Assembly (NCBI GenBank): GCA_963621975.1
Contig: CAVFGI010000004.1
Coordinates: 1 to 64,000, forward strand
DNA length: 64,000 bases
Origin: UBA9732 sp963621975
Lineage (GTDB): Bacteria > Spirochaetota > Spirochaetia > Sphaerochaetales > Sphaerochaetaceae
Reading direction: 5' to 3'
Below the pieces are notes generated by a model. The model was not told where the DNA came from and did no database searches. It was given only the letters and a program-made list of their open reading frames with translations. Shown here piece by piece: positions 33,081 through 41,701 of the stretch. Positions within the stretch are counted from its first letter, which is position 1. Each line of letters begins with the position of its first letter. The position numbers were made by a program, and so were the translations under genes.

Positions 33081-33929
33081 TTATTTAACACCCTTATAAC
33101 CATAGGTCTTAACGATATTTTTATTGGCAATAATGTAAACAATCATTATTGGAGCAATAAAAACAAGGTTTGCAGCCATAACTGCATTCCACTTAACTCC
33201 TTCACCATCAGGAGTCATTGTAGAAACCTGTTTAACAAATATAGAAAGCGGTCTCACCTTGTCAGACTGAGTTATAACCAACGGCCAGAAATAGGAATTC
33301 CAGTGTCCAACAAAAGAGAACAAAGCAAGAGTAACTAACGTTGCTTTCATCATTGGAACTAGAATAGAAACAAGTAACTTCCACTCGCTAGCTCCATCTA
33401 GTCTTGCGCTTTCAATAATCTCGTTTGATACTTGCTTAAAATTCTGACGCAATAAGAAAATACCAAAAGCATATGCACCAAAAGGTAAAATCTGAGGCCA
33501 AAGAGTATTAATCAGTTTTGCTTTAGCCATTACCATATAAGTTGTAATGAAAGTTACCTGACTTGGCATCATAAGAGCAGAAAGAACAATTGCAAAAAAC
33601 GAACTTTTAAAATAAAACTCATGCTTTGCAAAAGCATAACCAGCAGGAATAGCAACTATTAGTTGAAGGATAATTACACTTGCTGTTACAACAAGAGTGT
33701 TTTTCAAATACAACCAAATGTTTAAATTCAAATCCACCAAAAAATACTTATATCCGGCCAGTGTCCAAGTTTTTGGAAAAAGAGAATATGAATTTGCCAT
33801 AGTCTCAGTTTGAGTTTTAAATGAAGTTGTAATTAAAACCCAAAAAGGGAAAAGAAAGATAAGTGTAAATAATACTTTTATCACACTAGAAATGATCTGA
33901 CGTGTTCGTGCCTTTTGAAAATCTGTCAT
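33081..33929 (-). CDS. ABC transporter permease, UgpE/MalG family
   Basis: A 282-residue CUT1 permease with about six helices and the coupling loop EIIESARLDGASEWKLLVSI followed by LVPMM. The N-terminus has one helix after a short basic segment (FQKARTRQ). GGGGGAAA-type ribosome site upstream of the ATG. It lies 18 bases after the companion permease and 35 bases before the binding-protein gene. Forms the membrane channel with the product of 33948. Confidence 0.88.
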   Translation of the reverse strand: MTDFQKARTRQIISSVIKVLFTLIFLFPFWVLITTSFKTQTETMANSYSLFPKTWTLAGYKYFLVDLNLNIWLYLKNTLVVTASVIILQLIVAIPAGYAFAKHEFYFKSSFFAIVLSALMMPSQVTFITTYMVMAKAKLINTLWPQILPFGAYAFGIFLLRQNFKQVSNEIIESARLDGASEWKLLVSILVPMMKATLVTLALFSFVGHWNSYFWPLVITQSDKVRPLSIFVKQVSTMTPDGEGVKWNAVMAANLVFIAPIMIVYIIANKNIVKTYGYKGVK

Positions 33930-33947
33930 TCTATTTTCCCCCTTTCT

Positions 33948-35051
33948 CTATTCGTAATGAACTTTCCTATCAAGCATACGGAAATAGAAGATTGATAAGA
34001 AACCAAGAATAATGACAAATACAATACTAACTGCAGCAGAATCACCAATCGTATTATTGGAAACATTTGTAAGATGATATATGTATCTTGTAATGACTTC
34101 TGTTGAAGTTCCAGGACCACCATCTGTCATGATATTAACAACATCAAAAACCTTGAAAGAACCAATTGTGGTTGTAATTAAAAGGAAGAACAATTGTGGT
34201 GTTAACATTGGTAAGGTTATCTTGAAGAAGGTTCTAGAAGAAGTTGAGCCATCAAGTTCTGCTGCCTCATAAATTTCAGAAGGGATAGCCTTCATTGCAG
34301 ACAAAATAATAATTGCACGGTATCCAACATTCTTCCATACGCTAACAAAAATGATACAGCCTAAAGCGGTTTTTGATGAATCTAACCATTCCACTGGAGC
34401 AATTCCAAAAACTCCCAACAAAGTATTGAATGCACCATAGGAGTGAGAGTTAAACATCCAGCTAAAGACAAAAGCAACGGATATTGATGCAATTAGGTGT
34501 GGTGCGTAGATTGAAATCTGCATAAAACGGTTTACTTTGTTGTCTTTAAACACCCAAAGTGCAAAAAGAACAGCAAGAGAAAGCTCAATTACAACTATTG
34601 AAGCAGTATAAATTAGAGTATTTTTTATTGATGCCCAAAAATTTATATCCGTTCTGAGATTTCTAAAATTTTGAAGTCCTACAAATTTTTTTGTTGAATT
34701 CAGAATACTGCCTTTAAACAAACTCAGATATATAAGGTTAATCAAAGGATAAACAACAAAAATTGCAAGAAAAGTAATTGCAGGAAGGATAAAGAGATAA
34801 GGTATAAAGTCTCCCCATCTAAATCTGCCATTAAATGCAATATTCCCATAGAAAATTGAAGCAAAAAATAGCACAATTCCAACACCAATAAATGCATACC
34901 TACCATTAATAATAGCAGAAGTAAATGCATTTTCAGGAATGGGTGCATTTGCGGTCTTAATTTTCAAACCATAAAAACCAGCAACAAAAAGTATAATTCC
35001 AAACCAAGTCACTAAGTTTAAGGGTTTAACAGTTTTGGAAAGATCTTTCAT
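33948..35051 (-). CDS. ABC transporter permease, UgpA/MalF family, with N-terminal extension
   Basis: A 367-residue permease. The conserved CUT1 core starts near residue 80 (FIPYLFILPAITFLAIFVVY) and contains the coupling loop EIYEAAELDGSTSSRTFFKI and then TLPML. The N-terminal 75 residues add two hydrophobic segments (WFGIILFVAGFYGLKI and YAFIGVGIVLFFASIFYG) not found in standard UgpA of about 295 residues. Its start overlaps the ATPase stop (ATGA), so the two are translationally coupled. The extra helices may be a periplasmic or regulatory attachment; their role is unknown. Confidence 0.87.
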   Translation of the reverse strand: MKDLSKTVKPLNLVTWFGIILFVAGFYGLKIKTANAPIPENAFTSAIINGRYAFIGVGIVLFFASIFYGNIAFNGRFRWGDFIPYLFILPAITFLAIFVVYPLINLIYLSLFKGSILNSTKKFVGLQNFRNLRTDINFWASIKNTLIYTASIVVIELSLAVLFALWVFKDNKVNRFMQISIYAPHLIASISVAFVFSWMFNSHSYGAFNTLLGVFGIAPVEWLDSSKTALGCIIFVSVWKNVGYRAIIILSAMKAIPSEIYEAAELDGSTSSRTFFKITLPMLTPQLFFLLITTTIGSFKVFDVVNIMTDGGPGTSTEVITRYIYHLTNVSNNTIGDSAAVSIVFVIILGFLSIFYFRMLDRKVHYE

Positions 35052-36100
35052 TTAACCCCTCCACAAGCAATTTCAAAACACTTTTGAAATCTTGAATCTT
35101 CCTTATTAATTCTTAATTCATCTGAGCCAAAGAAATACATATCTTCAGGTACAACAGAAATCCAAACTTTTTCATCACCCTTAAAGTCATGTGCTGGAAT
35201 TTTAACCATAACGGAGACATTGCCATTTGAAACCTTATACTGAGTGTCATCTCCCAACATTTCGCGTGTAACAATTGTTCCTTCCATTGCAAAGCATTTG
35301 TCAGAAGGTTTGTCTTTTGTGAGTCTAATACGCTCTGGTCTGAAACCAAGTTTATTTCCATCAGCACCAAGCTCCAAAATATTCATTGGAGGTGTACCAA
35401 TAAATCTTGCAGTAAAAACATTTGCTGGATTGTAATACAAGTCTTCAGGACTACCAATTTGTTGAATAACACCTTTCTCCATGAGAACAATAGTGTCTGC
35501 CATAGACATAGCTTCAATCTGGTCATGTGTGACATATACAAAAGTGGAGCCAAGTCTCTTATGAAGTTCCTTAAGTTCAACTCTCATAGCAGCTCTAAGT
35601 TTTGCATCAAGGTTTGACAAAGGTTCATCCATTAAGAAAACTGCTGGTTTCTTAACCATAGCACGAGCCAGTGCAATTCTTTGACGTTGTCCACCAGAAA
35701 GTTCATTAGGTTTACGATCAAGATAAGGCGTCATATCAACAGTTTCTGCACACTCTTTGATAAGTCTCTCTCTTTCTTCTTTTGGAACCTTTCTGTTCTT
35801 CAAACCAAATTCAATATTCTGCCTAACAGTCATTGTTGGGTATATTGCATAATTCTGGAAAACCATTGCAATATCACGTTTTGCAGGGGCAACTTGAGAA
35901 ACTTCTTTGCCGTCAATGTAAATTTCACCAGAAGTTGCAGGACCAATACCTGCAATAATTCTCAAAAGAGTTGTTTTCCCACAACCTGAAGAACCAATAA
36001 GAACAGTAAATTTTCCGTCTTCAATCTCCAAGTTCAAATTCTCAATAACTTTTGTTTCACCAAAAGATTTGCAGATGTTCTTAAATACAATCTGACCCAT
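35048..36100 (-). CDS. ABC transporter ATPase, UgpC/MalK family
   Basis: A 350-residue single-domain ATPase with Walker A GSSGCGKTT (about 37-45), Q-loop VFQNYAIYPTMTVRQNI, signature LSGGQRQRIALARAM, Walker B FLMDEPLSNLDAKLR and H-loop YVTHDQIEAM. The C-terminal about 110 residues are the OB-like regulatory domain seen in MalK/UgpC. The start follows a GGAG site and lies 1 base after the phosphodiesterase stop region. MalK-type ATPases can serve several CUT1 importers, so this one may also energise others. Confidence 0.9.
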   Translation of the reverse strand: MGQIVFKNICKSFGETKVIENLNLEIEDGKFTVLIGSSGCGKTTLLRIIAGIGPATSGEIYIDGKEVSQVAPAKRDIAMVFQNYAIYPTMTVRQNIEFGLKNRKVPKEERERLIKECAETVDMTPYLDRKPNELSGGQRQRIALARAMVKKPAVFLMDEPLSNLDAKLRAAMRVELKELHKRLGSTFVYVTHDQIEAMSMADTIVLMEKGVIQQIGSPEDLYYNPANVFTARFIGTPPMNILELGADGNKLGFRPERIRLTKDKPSDKCFAMEGTIVTREMLGDDTQYKVSNGNVSVMVKIPAHDFKGDEKVWISVVPEDMYFFGSDELRINKEDSRFQKCFEIACGGVK

Positions 36101-36101
36101 C

Positions 36102-37412
36102 TTAGCTCTCCTTTTTTACTATATCAATAGAGTGTCCATCTGCATTATTCAGTGAAACGCCCATGATTTTTGCGTATGTTGGAGCACCATCAACAAGCTT
36201 TGCGTGCTCAATAACTCTTTTTTCATAAATATCGGGTCCTACTGCAAGAAATACAGGTCTAGGCCCTTTATCTGGATGGAAGCCGTGTCCTCCTCTCTCG
36301 GCCTCATATAAGCCCATAGGGAGAGACTCAATTTCTTTTCCATTCCAGTTAAATCCAAATTTGGTGTACCCATCTGTTTCAAGAACGAACTCAAAGGCTC
36401 CTGAAAGTTTTTCTGTATCATTGGTTTCTTGAACTGTATAGACTTTCTCAAAACCATGCATATTAGACTCTGCAGCTTCTGTTAACACCTTGTACAAATC
36501 TTCTTTGCAACTTGGGTCTTTAACATAAACCTGAACACCCATTCCTTCTCCTAAAGCAAGGGCCTTCCAATCTGTGATATTTCCATCTTTGTCTGTAGAA
36601 ATAAAACCTTTTTCTTTCAAAAATACGTTAGGATAAGCCATCCTTGAGCAAGTCATTTGTCCATGGTCAGAAGTAACAACAAAATTTGTGTGCTCAAAGG
36701 TGCCAGCATCTTTTGTTGCATCAAAAAGCATACGAATCATTGAATCTGTATCTGAAAGACTTCTCTTTGTTGTTGCAGAGAAAACACCTGTTGTGTGCCT
36801 AAAATGGTCAAGGTTTCCAACATGGATAATCATGATATCTGGGGTGTACTTTCTAATTATATCGCAGGCAATTCTCACAAGAAAATAACTACTGCTTGGC
36901 TGTTTTCTTCCACGACGCATCCATATTTTATCTCTAACAATTTCGTCATAAAGCCACAGAGGAGTTCCAGATGCTAGATAAGCCTTCTCCCAGTCTTCTG
37001 AGGAGTCCTCTTCCTTATTCTCAGGCCAGGTTTCATTAACTAGATAATCAACATTTGGATGATTGCCAGAAATGGGCCAACCAATAATGGATGTTGTATA
37101 TCCTGCCTTTTTACAGACGTCAATTATATCTTCACACTTCACATCTTGGTGAAATCTATGCCACCTTGTAATTGGATTTTTTCCTTCCTCAAGAATAATC
37201 TGCTCGTTACTTGTAATTCCATGTTTGTTGGGATAACAGCCTGTAGACATTGTAGTATGACAAGGATAGGTTACTGTAGGATAGATACTCCTAAAATCTT
37301 TTACATATGATCCATGTTCCATTATGTAGTGAACAGCTGGCATATCTTTCATAACAGCTAGGTCCTGCTGAACCATAGCATCCATAGATATAACCACAAG
37401 TTTATTATGCAT
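36102..37412 (-). CDS. Nucleotide pyrophosphatase/phosphodiesterase-like alkaline phosphatase superfamily protein
   Basis: A 436-residue enzyme of the alkaline phosphatase superfamily, NPP type. Metal and nucleophile regions are visible: VISMDAM (Asp), YPTVTYPCHTTMSTG with the nucleophilic Thr, GNLDHFRHTTG, VVTSDHGQM and GGHGFHPDKGP. There is no signal peptide, so it acts in the cytosol on imported material. It is the first gene of the operon with the Ugp-like importer, which suggests the cargo is a phosphodiester or pyrophosphate cleaved after entry. A TTGACA promoter and a DeoR-type box lie upstream. Confidence 0.85.
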   Translation of the reverse strand: MHNKLVVISMDAMVQQDLAVMKDMPAVHYIMEHGSYVKDFRSIYPTVTYPCHTTMSTGCYPNKHGITSNEQIILEEGKNPITRWHRFHQDVKCEDIIDVCKKAGYTTSIIGWPISGNHPNVDYLVNETWPENKEEDSSEDWEKAYLASGTPLWLYDEIVRDKIWMRRGRKQPSSSYFLVRIACDIIRKYTPDIMIIHVGNLDHFRHTTGVFSATTKRSLSDTDSMIRMLFDATKDAGTFEHTNFVVTSDHGQMTCSRMAYPNVFLKEKGFISTDKDGNITDWKALALGEGMGVQVYVKDPSCKEDLYKVLTEAAESNMHGFEKVYTVQETNDTEKLSGAFEFVLETDGYTKFGFNWNGKEIESLPMGLYEAERGGHGFHPDKGPRPVFLAVGPDIYEKRVIEHAKLVDGAPTYAKIMGVSLNNADGHSIDIVKKES

Positions 37413-37434
37413 ATACAGAGCCTCCCTAGCGAAT

Positions 37435-37463
37435 AGTTAAACACGTGATTGCAAATATGTCAA
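37435..37463 (-). promoter_or_regulatory. Promoter of the phosphodiesterase-ugp operon
   Basis: Minus strand TTGACA (37458-37463), 17-base spacer, TTAACT (37435-37440). The -10 is poor, but the 16 bases including and preceding the -35 (GAATAAAAACTTGACA) recur exactly in the promoter at 44131-44159. Confidence 0.5.
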
Positions 37464-37497
37464 GTTTTTATTCGTTTTTGTTTAATTTTACACAAAC

Positions 37498-37512
37498 TCG
37501 CTCATTATCGCT
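37498..37512 (-). promoter_or_regulatory. Putative DeoR-type operator (direct AGCGA repeat), site A
   Basis: Minus strand AGCGATAATGAGCGA: two AGCGA repeats 10 bp apart, 35 bp upstream of the -35 box of the phosphodiesterase operon. Related sites are at 40133, 44205 and 46616. Confidence 0.5.
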
Positions 37513-37589
37513 TATTAAACAGTATAATACCAGCTATTTAAAGGGTATGCATGCTGAATTTTGTAAAGCTTTTGTAAAGTTTTGCGCAC

Positions 37590-38894
37590 TTATCTATACT
37601 CACCTATCCACTGCTTATGTGCTTCAAACAAATCATCGCAAAGTGCTTTAATTTCATCTAAACTTAATTCACTTGCAGTATGAGGGTCCAACATGGTTGC
37701 TCTATAAACATCCTCTTTACTTCTTGAATGAGCTGCCTGAATTGCCATTAGCTGAACGTTTATATTTGTTCTGTTCAATGCCGCACACTGCTCTGGAAGA
37801 TAGCCAATAATTGTAGAAGATATTCCGTGTGCATCAGCTATACAAGGAACCTCAACACAGGCATCATTTGGCAAATTCTTAATAGAACCGTTATTGATAA
37901 CATTACCGTTAAATTCATAAGGAACATCAGTTGTTACAGCCTGAATTATCAAGGATACATACTCATTAGACCTCTCGTGTGTAAGGTTTGGATTTTCAAC
38001 CAATTCTTTGCGCATATTAGCCCATTTTTCTATGTTTTTAAGACACCTTCGAGGATACTCATCTAAAGGAATGTTATAGTTTTCGATAAATTCCGGATAA
38101 CTCTTCTTTATAAAGTATGGAAGATACTCAGAAAGATGTTCACTTGATTCAGTTATGTAATAACCAAAACATTGCATTATTTTATGTCTAACTAAGTCGT
38201 TAGCTGGAGCTTTTTCTAAAGATAGTCTCTTGATTTCTGGGTAGATATCTACACCATCTTCTCTTACCTCCAGTAGCCAGCCCATGTGATTAATGCCAGC
38301 AACCTTATATGTAATCTTACCTTTTACAGGACGATCCAATCCTTTAAGTAAACTTGCCACAACCCTCTGCACGCTATGACAAAGGCCAACGGTTTTAATT
38401 GGAGTGTAACGTTGCATATAACCGGAAAGAATAGCCATTGGGTTAGTGTAATTGCAGAACAATGCATTTGGACAATTCTTTACCATCTTTTGAGTGAAGG
38501 TTTCCAAAACTGGAATAGTTCTAAGTGCGCGGAATATACCGGCAGGGCCAAGCGTATCTCCAATAGTCATTTTAAGACCATATTTATTACAAATATCAAA
38601 ATCGGCTTTTGTTGCTGGATCATACCCACCAACCTGAATAGCATTACAGACAAAGTCAGCACCGCGTAAGGCCTCATCCAATTCTAATAATCCACAATAA
38701 GCCTTAACTGTTGCCTTGTTTGCATTTAAGTTTTTATTTAATACAGAACAAATTGCAAGAGAATCGTTCAAACGCTCTCTATCTATATCATACAATGCAT
38801 ACTCCATAGACTCCAAACCGGGAGTGAGCATACAGTCCCCTACTACGTTACGTAAAAAAACAGAACTTCCAGCGCCCAAAAATGTAAGCTTCAT
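37590..38894 (-). CDS. GH4 family glycosidase, alpha-galactosidase (MelA)-like or alpha-galacturonidase
   Basis: A 434-residue NAD+- and Mn2+-dependent glycosidase of family GH4. N-terminal NAD motif FLGAGSSVF, IGDTLGPAGIFRALRTIP, NYTNPMA, the metal motif GLCHS (Cys172, His173) and AGINHMGW (His203). ESSEHLSEYLPYFIK and the C-terminal MLDPHTASELSLDEIKAL resemble E. coli MelA closely. GH4 acts by oxidation at C3 and elimination. The upstream partner is a GH105 unsaturated uronyl hydrolase, so alpha-galacturonidase (LplD-type) is a real alternative to alpha-galactosidase. AAAGGAGG precedes the ATG; the gap to the GH105 gene is 13 bases. Confidence 0.87.
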   Translation of the reverse strand: MKLTFLGAGSSVFLRNVVGDCMLTPGLESMEYALYDIDRERLNDSLAICSVLNKNLNANKATVKAYCGLLELDEALRGADFVCNAIQVGGYDPATKADFDICNKYGLKMTIGDTLGPAGIFRALRTIPVLETFTQKMVKNCPNALFCNYTNPMAILSGYMQRYTPIKTVGLCHSVQRVVASLLKGLDRPVKGKITYKVAGINHMGWLLEVREDGVDIYPEIKRLSLEKAPANDLVRHKIMQCFGYYITESSEHLSEYLPYFIKKSYPEFIENYNIPLDEYPRRCLKNIEKWANMRKELVENPNLTHERSNEYVSLIIQAVTTDVPYEFNGNVINNGSIKNLPNDACVEVPCIADAHGISSTIIGYLPEQCAALNRTNINVQLMAIQAAHSRSKEDVYRATMLDPHTASELSLDEIKALCDDLFEAHKQWIGEYR

Positions 38895-38907
38895 TCTTAA
38901 TCCTCCT

Positions 38908-40038
38908 TTAGCTTAACTTATCAGCAAACTCCAACTCCATTGCAGCCCATATAAACATTGCCACACCGTGTAGATTATCCGTAACTCTTGGCTCGTACTC
39001 TGTATAATACTCAAAATTAGCACTCCTTACCGGCTCTTTATCCTTAGCCAACCCAAGACACGCAGTCTTACAAGTATTATGCAAATGCAACTCGCCGTTT
39101 GAATCGCAAGTTAACTCACGTGCACACATCCCTTCAAACCCTTTTTTTGCACTCAAATTGTAGGAATCATCCAAAAATCCCAGTCTATGCATCTTTAAAA
39201 AGAAATAGATAAACATAGATGTGGCCGATGTCTCCAAGTAATTTTCACCCACACCTGGTTTATCCATCACCTGCCACCACATCCCACTTTCTGCATCTTG
39301 ACAGCGCAACACAGCTGGGGCCAGCGCTAAGGCCAATTTAAGTAGACTATCCCGATACTTCTTATATTCTTCAGGAATAATTTCAAGTAAATCTGCTAAA
39401 GCTATAACGTACCAGCCAAGTGCACGAGACCAAACCTCAGGGCTTCTTCCTGTTTTAGGGTCACACCAAGGACTAAGACAAGACTCGTCCCAGCCATGAT
39501 GAAGCAAACCAGTTTTCTCGTCTTTTGTCTTTTCGTAAACAAGTTCAAATTGATGAACAACATCTTCTAAGCACTCTTTCAGTCCACCAAATTCCATTGT
39601 GTACTTAACATAAAAAGGGGCTTCCATATAAAGACCATCAAGCCACATCTGGTTCTCATGCTTCTTTTTATGCCAAAACCCACCAGATGGCGTTCTGGGT
39701 TGACCTTGTAGCTGTTTGTAAAACAAATCCAAAGCAGTTTTGAATTTCTTTTGCCCAGTTTTTTTATAAAACTCAATAATCAGATTTCCCATTCGAATCT
39801 GATCCATACTATATTCTTCAATATTGTAAGTACTTATCACTCCGTCTTTTGGGATATAATAATTAAGCATAGTGCTCACATAGTTGTAAAGCTCCTCGTT
39901 CTTAAGAAGTTGAGAAGCCTTGTACAAAGACTCAAGCAAAATTGACATTCTATAGCTGTATTTAGTGTTTTCAGTGTTATACTTTTTGATGGCAGATAGG
40001 CTCATTCGTTCTGTCATGGATTTTGTGCTATCAATCAT
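38908..40038 (-). CDS. GH105/GH88-type unsaturated glucuronyl/galacturonyl hydrolase
   Basis: A 376-residue (alpha/alpha)6-barrel enzyme like YteR/YesR, which removes the unsaturated uronic acid left by polysaccharide lyases (for example from rhamnogalacturonan). Segments that identify it: NQMWLDGLYMEAPFYVKY with the catalytic Asp134, LLHHGWDES, GRSPEVWSRALGWYVIALAD and the final DNLHGVAMFIWAAMEL. No signal peptide, so it acts on imported oligosaccharides. It heads a two-gene operon with GH4, behind a promoter with DeoR-type boxes. Confidence 0.87.
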   Translation of the reverse strand: MIDSTKSMTERMSLSAIKKYNTENTKYSYRMSILLESLYKASQLLKNEELYNYVSTMLNYYIPKDGVISTYNIEEYSMDQIRMGNLIIEFYKKTGQKKFKTALDLFYKQLQGQPRTPSGGFWHKKKHENQMWLDGLYMEAPFYVKYTMEFGGLKECLEDVVHQFELVYEKTKDEKTGLLHHGWDESCLSPWCDPKTGRSPEVWSRALGWYVIALADLLEIIPEEYKKYRDSLLKLALALAPAVLRCQDAESGMWWQVMDKPGVGENYLETSATSMFIYFFLKMHRLGFLDDSYNLSAKKGFEGMCARELTCDSNGELHLHNTCKTACLGLAKDKEPVRSANFEYYTEYEPRVTDNLHGVAMFIWAAMELEFADKLS

Positions 40039-40066
40039 ATTTCAGCCTCTTTTTTTGTTATGAGCG

Positions 40067-40095
40067 ATTGTATCGTATAAAAGAGGTTTTTGCAA
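40067..40095 (-). promoter_or_regulatory. Promoter of the GH105-GH4 operon
   Basis: Minus strand TTGCAA (40090-40095), 17-base spacer, TACAAT (40067-40072). The -35 lies inside a partial copy of the dispersed GAGGTTTTTGCAAAAC motif (40083-40098). An extra ATGAGCGA (plus strand, 40060-40067) abuts the -10 and could be a second operator half. Confidence 0.5.
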
Positions 40096-40132
40096 AACAA
40101 AAACTATTAATAACAAGTAAAATTTAACACAG

Positions 40133-40147
40133 TCGCTCATATTCGCT
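40133..40147 (-). promoter_or_regulatory. Putative DeoR-type operator, site B, in a divergent region
   Basis: Minus strand AGCGAATATGAGCGA, two AGCGA repeats 10 bp apart. It is 38 bp upstream of the GH105 -35 box and also ends at the TTGCAA (40147-40152) that may be the -35 of the divergent amidohydrolase gene. Confidence 0.5.
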
Positions 40148-40200
40148 TGCAAAGCATCACTTTTCTGCTATCATAATAGAAAAAGTTGTTTGGAGTAAAT

Positions 40201-41580
40201 ATGACCGAATATTTGCACATAATTGATGAAAAAAGAGATGAGCTTAAAGCTATTTCTGATTATATTTGGGACAATCCAGAGCTAATCTTTGAAGAATATA
40301 AATCATCGGAATGTATTATCAATGCACTAAAAAAATATGGATTTGAAGTAGAAACAAATCTTGCAGGAATTAAAACAGCATTCAGTGGAAGCTTTGGAAA
40401 AGGCTATCCTGTCATTGGAATTCTTGGAGAATTTGATGCTCTTTCTGGTTTAGGACAAGTTGCTGGATGTCCAACAAAAAACCCAGATGGAAAACCAAAT
40501 GGGCATGGGTGCGGACATAATTTGCTTTGCATAGGTTCTTTAGCAACTGCTTTAGCAATAAAACAATATTTAGAAACAACAAAGAAAGACGGAACAGTAA
40601 TATTCTATGGATGTCCAGCAGAAGAAGGGGGCTCCGGAAAAGCTTTTATGGCCAAGCATGGTGTTTTTGATAAACTTGACTTTGCCTTATCTTGGCATCC
40701 AAATGCACAATGCAAAGTAAGAACGTATAGCTCCCTTGCAAATTACCAAATTCTTTACAAATTTGATGGAATTGCGGCTCACGCTGGCGCCTTCCCACAT
40801 TTGGGAAGATCGGCATTAGATGCAGTGGAGCTCATGGATGTTGGCGTAAACTATCTACGCGAGCATATTATTCCAGAAGCAAGAGTTCACTATGCAATCA
40901 CAGACTCCGGCGGAATTTCTCCTAACGTTGTACAACCTCACGCGGAAGTGCTCTATCTTATAAGAGCCCCTAAAGTAGATCAACTTGTAACTATATACGA
41001 AAGAATAAATAAAATTGCAGAAGGAGCTGCCTTGATGACTGAAACAAAGACAAGTCATGATTTTATAAAAGGTTGTTCCAATCTTATAATGAATGATACA
41101 ATGCAACGCCTAATACAAGAAATTGCAGAAAATACAAAACATCCAGTCGTTTCTGAAAAAGAGTATAAATTTGCTCAAGAACTTACAGAAACATTTGTCA
41201 ACTCTCCAGATGCAGACAAAGAAGACCCATTAATGAATGAAATTCTTCCCTATGAACCTAATGCAGTTTTGGGCACAGGGTCTACAGATGTTGGAGATGT
41301 TTCATGGATTTGCCCTACCGCACAAATTCTTGGAGCTACTTGGGTAAAAGGAACTCTAGGACACAGTTGGCAAGCAACAGCACAAGGGAAAACCCATTAT
41401 GCCGTTGATAACGCTCTTTGGTGTTCCAAAGTACTTGCGCAAACTGCAGTGAGAATGATTGAAGATCCTTTAATTGTTTGTAAGGCAAAGGAAGAGTTTA
41501 AGCAAAAGACAGGAAAGGGTTATATCTGTCCTATTCCTGACGGGCATAAACCACGAACTGTGTCAAATTTAACAAAATAA
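40201..41580 (+). CDS. M20 family amidohydrolase, AbgB-like
   Basis: A 459-residue zinc amidohydrolase/peptidase of the M20D group. Metal-site segments: GEFDALSG, GHGCGHNLLCIGSLA, CPAEEGGSGKAF, and the late GSTDVGDVSWICPTAQI that is characteristic of AbgB (p-aminobenzoyl-glutamate hydrolase subunit B). No AbgA or AbgT gene is nearby, so the substrate may be another N-acyl amino acid or peptide. I start at the ATG at 40201 with GGAG 5 bases upstream; the frame opens at a TTG at 40186. It diverges from the GH105 gene and is followed by the DeoR gene. Confidence 0.83.
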   Translation: MTEYLHIIDEKRDELKAISDYIWDNPELIFEEYKSSECIINALKKYGFEVETNLAGIKTAFSGSFGKGYPVIGILGEFDALSGLGQVAGCPTKNPDGKPNGHGCGHNLLCIGSLATALAIKQYLETTKKDGTVIFYGCPAEEGGSGKAFMAKHGVFDKLDFALSWHPNAQCKVRTYSSLANYQILYKFDGIAAHAGAFPHLGRSALDAVELMDVGVNYLREHIIPEARVHYAITDSGGISPNVVQPHAEVLYLIRAPKVDQLVTIYERINKIAEGAALMTETKTSHDFIKGCSNLIMNDTMQRLIQEIAENTKHPVVSEKEYKFAQELTETFVNSPDADKEDPLMNEILPYEPNAVLGTGSTDVGDVSWICPTAQILGATWVKGTLGHSWQATAQGKTHYAVDNALWCSKVLAQTAVRMIEDPLIVCKAKEEFKQKTGKGYICPIPDGHKPRTVSNLTK

Positions 41581-41654
41581 ATACACATCTTGCTCAAAAG
41601 GTAAAAAACATGTAATCAATAGCAGAAAAAAAGAATGAAAATTTTCACAAGCTC

Positions 41655-41663
41655 TGTTATAAT
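41655..41663 (+). promoter_or_regulatory. Extended -10 promoter of the DeoR gene
   Basis: TGTTATAAT, a TGn-TATAAT extended -10, 39 bases before the start; no clear -35. Confidence 0.5.
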
Positions 41664-41701
41664 GTCTCTTGTATCAATCAAAAAACTAAAAGGAAATTAA
41701 A

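Noticed and set aside
37590..38894. GH4 enzyme as 6-phospho-alpha-glucosidase
   Set aside because: Metal motif GLCHS and overall match are to MelA/LplD-type enzymes, and no PTS genes are nearby to supply phosphorylated disaccharides.
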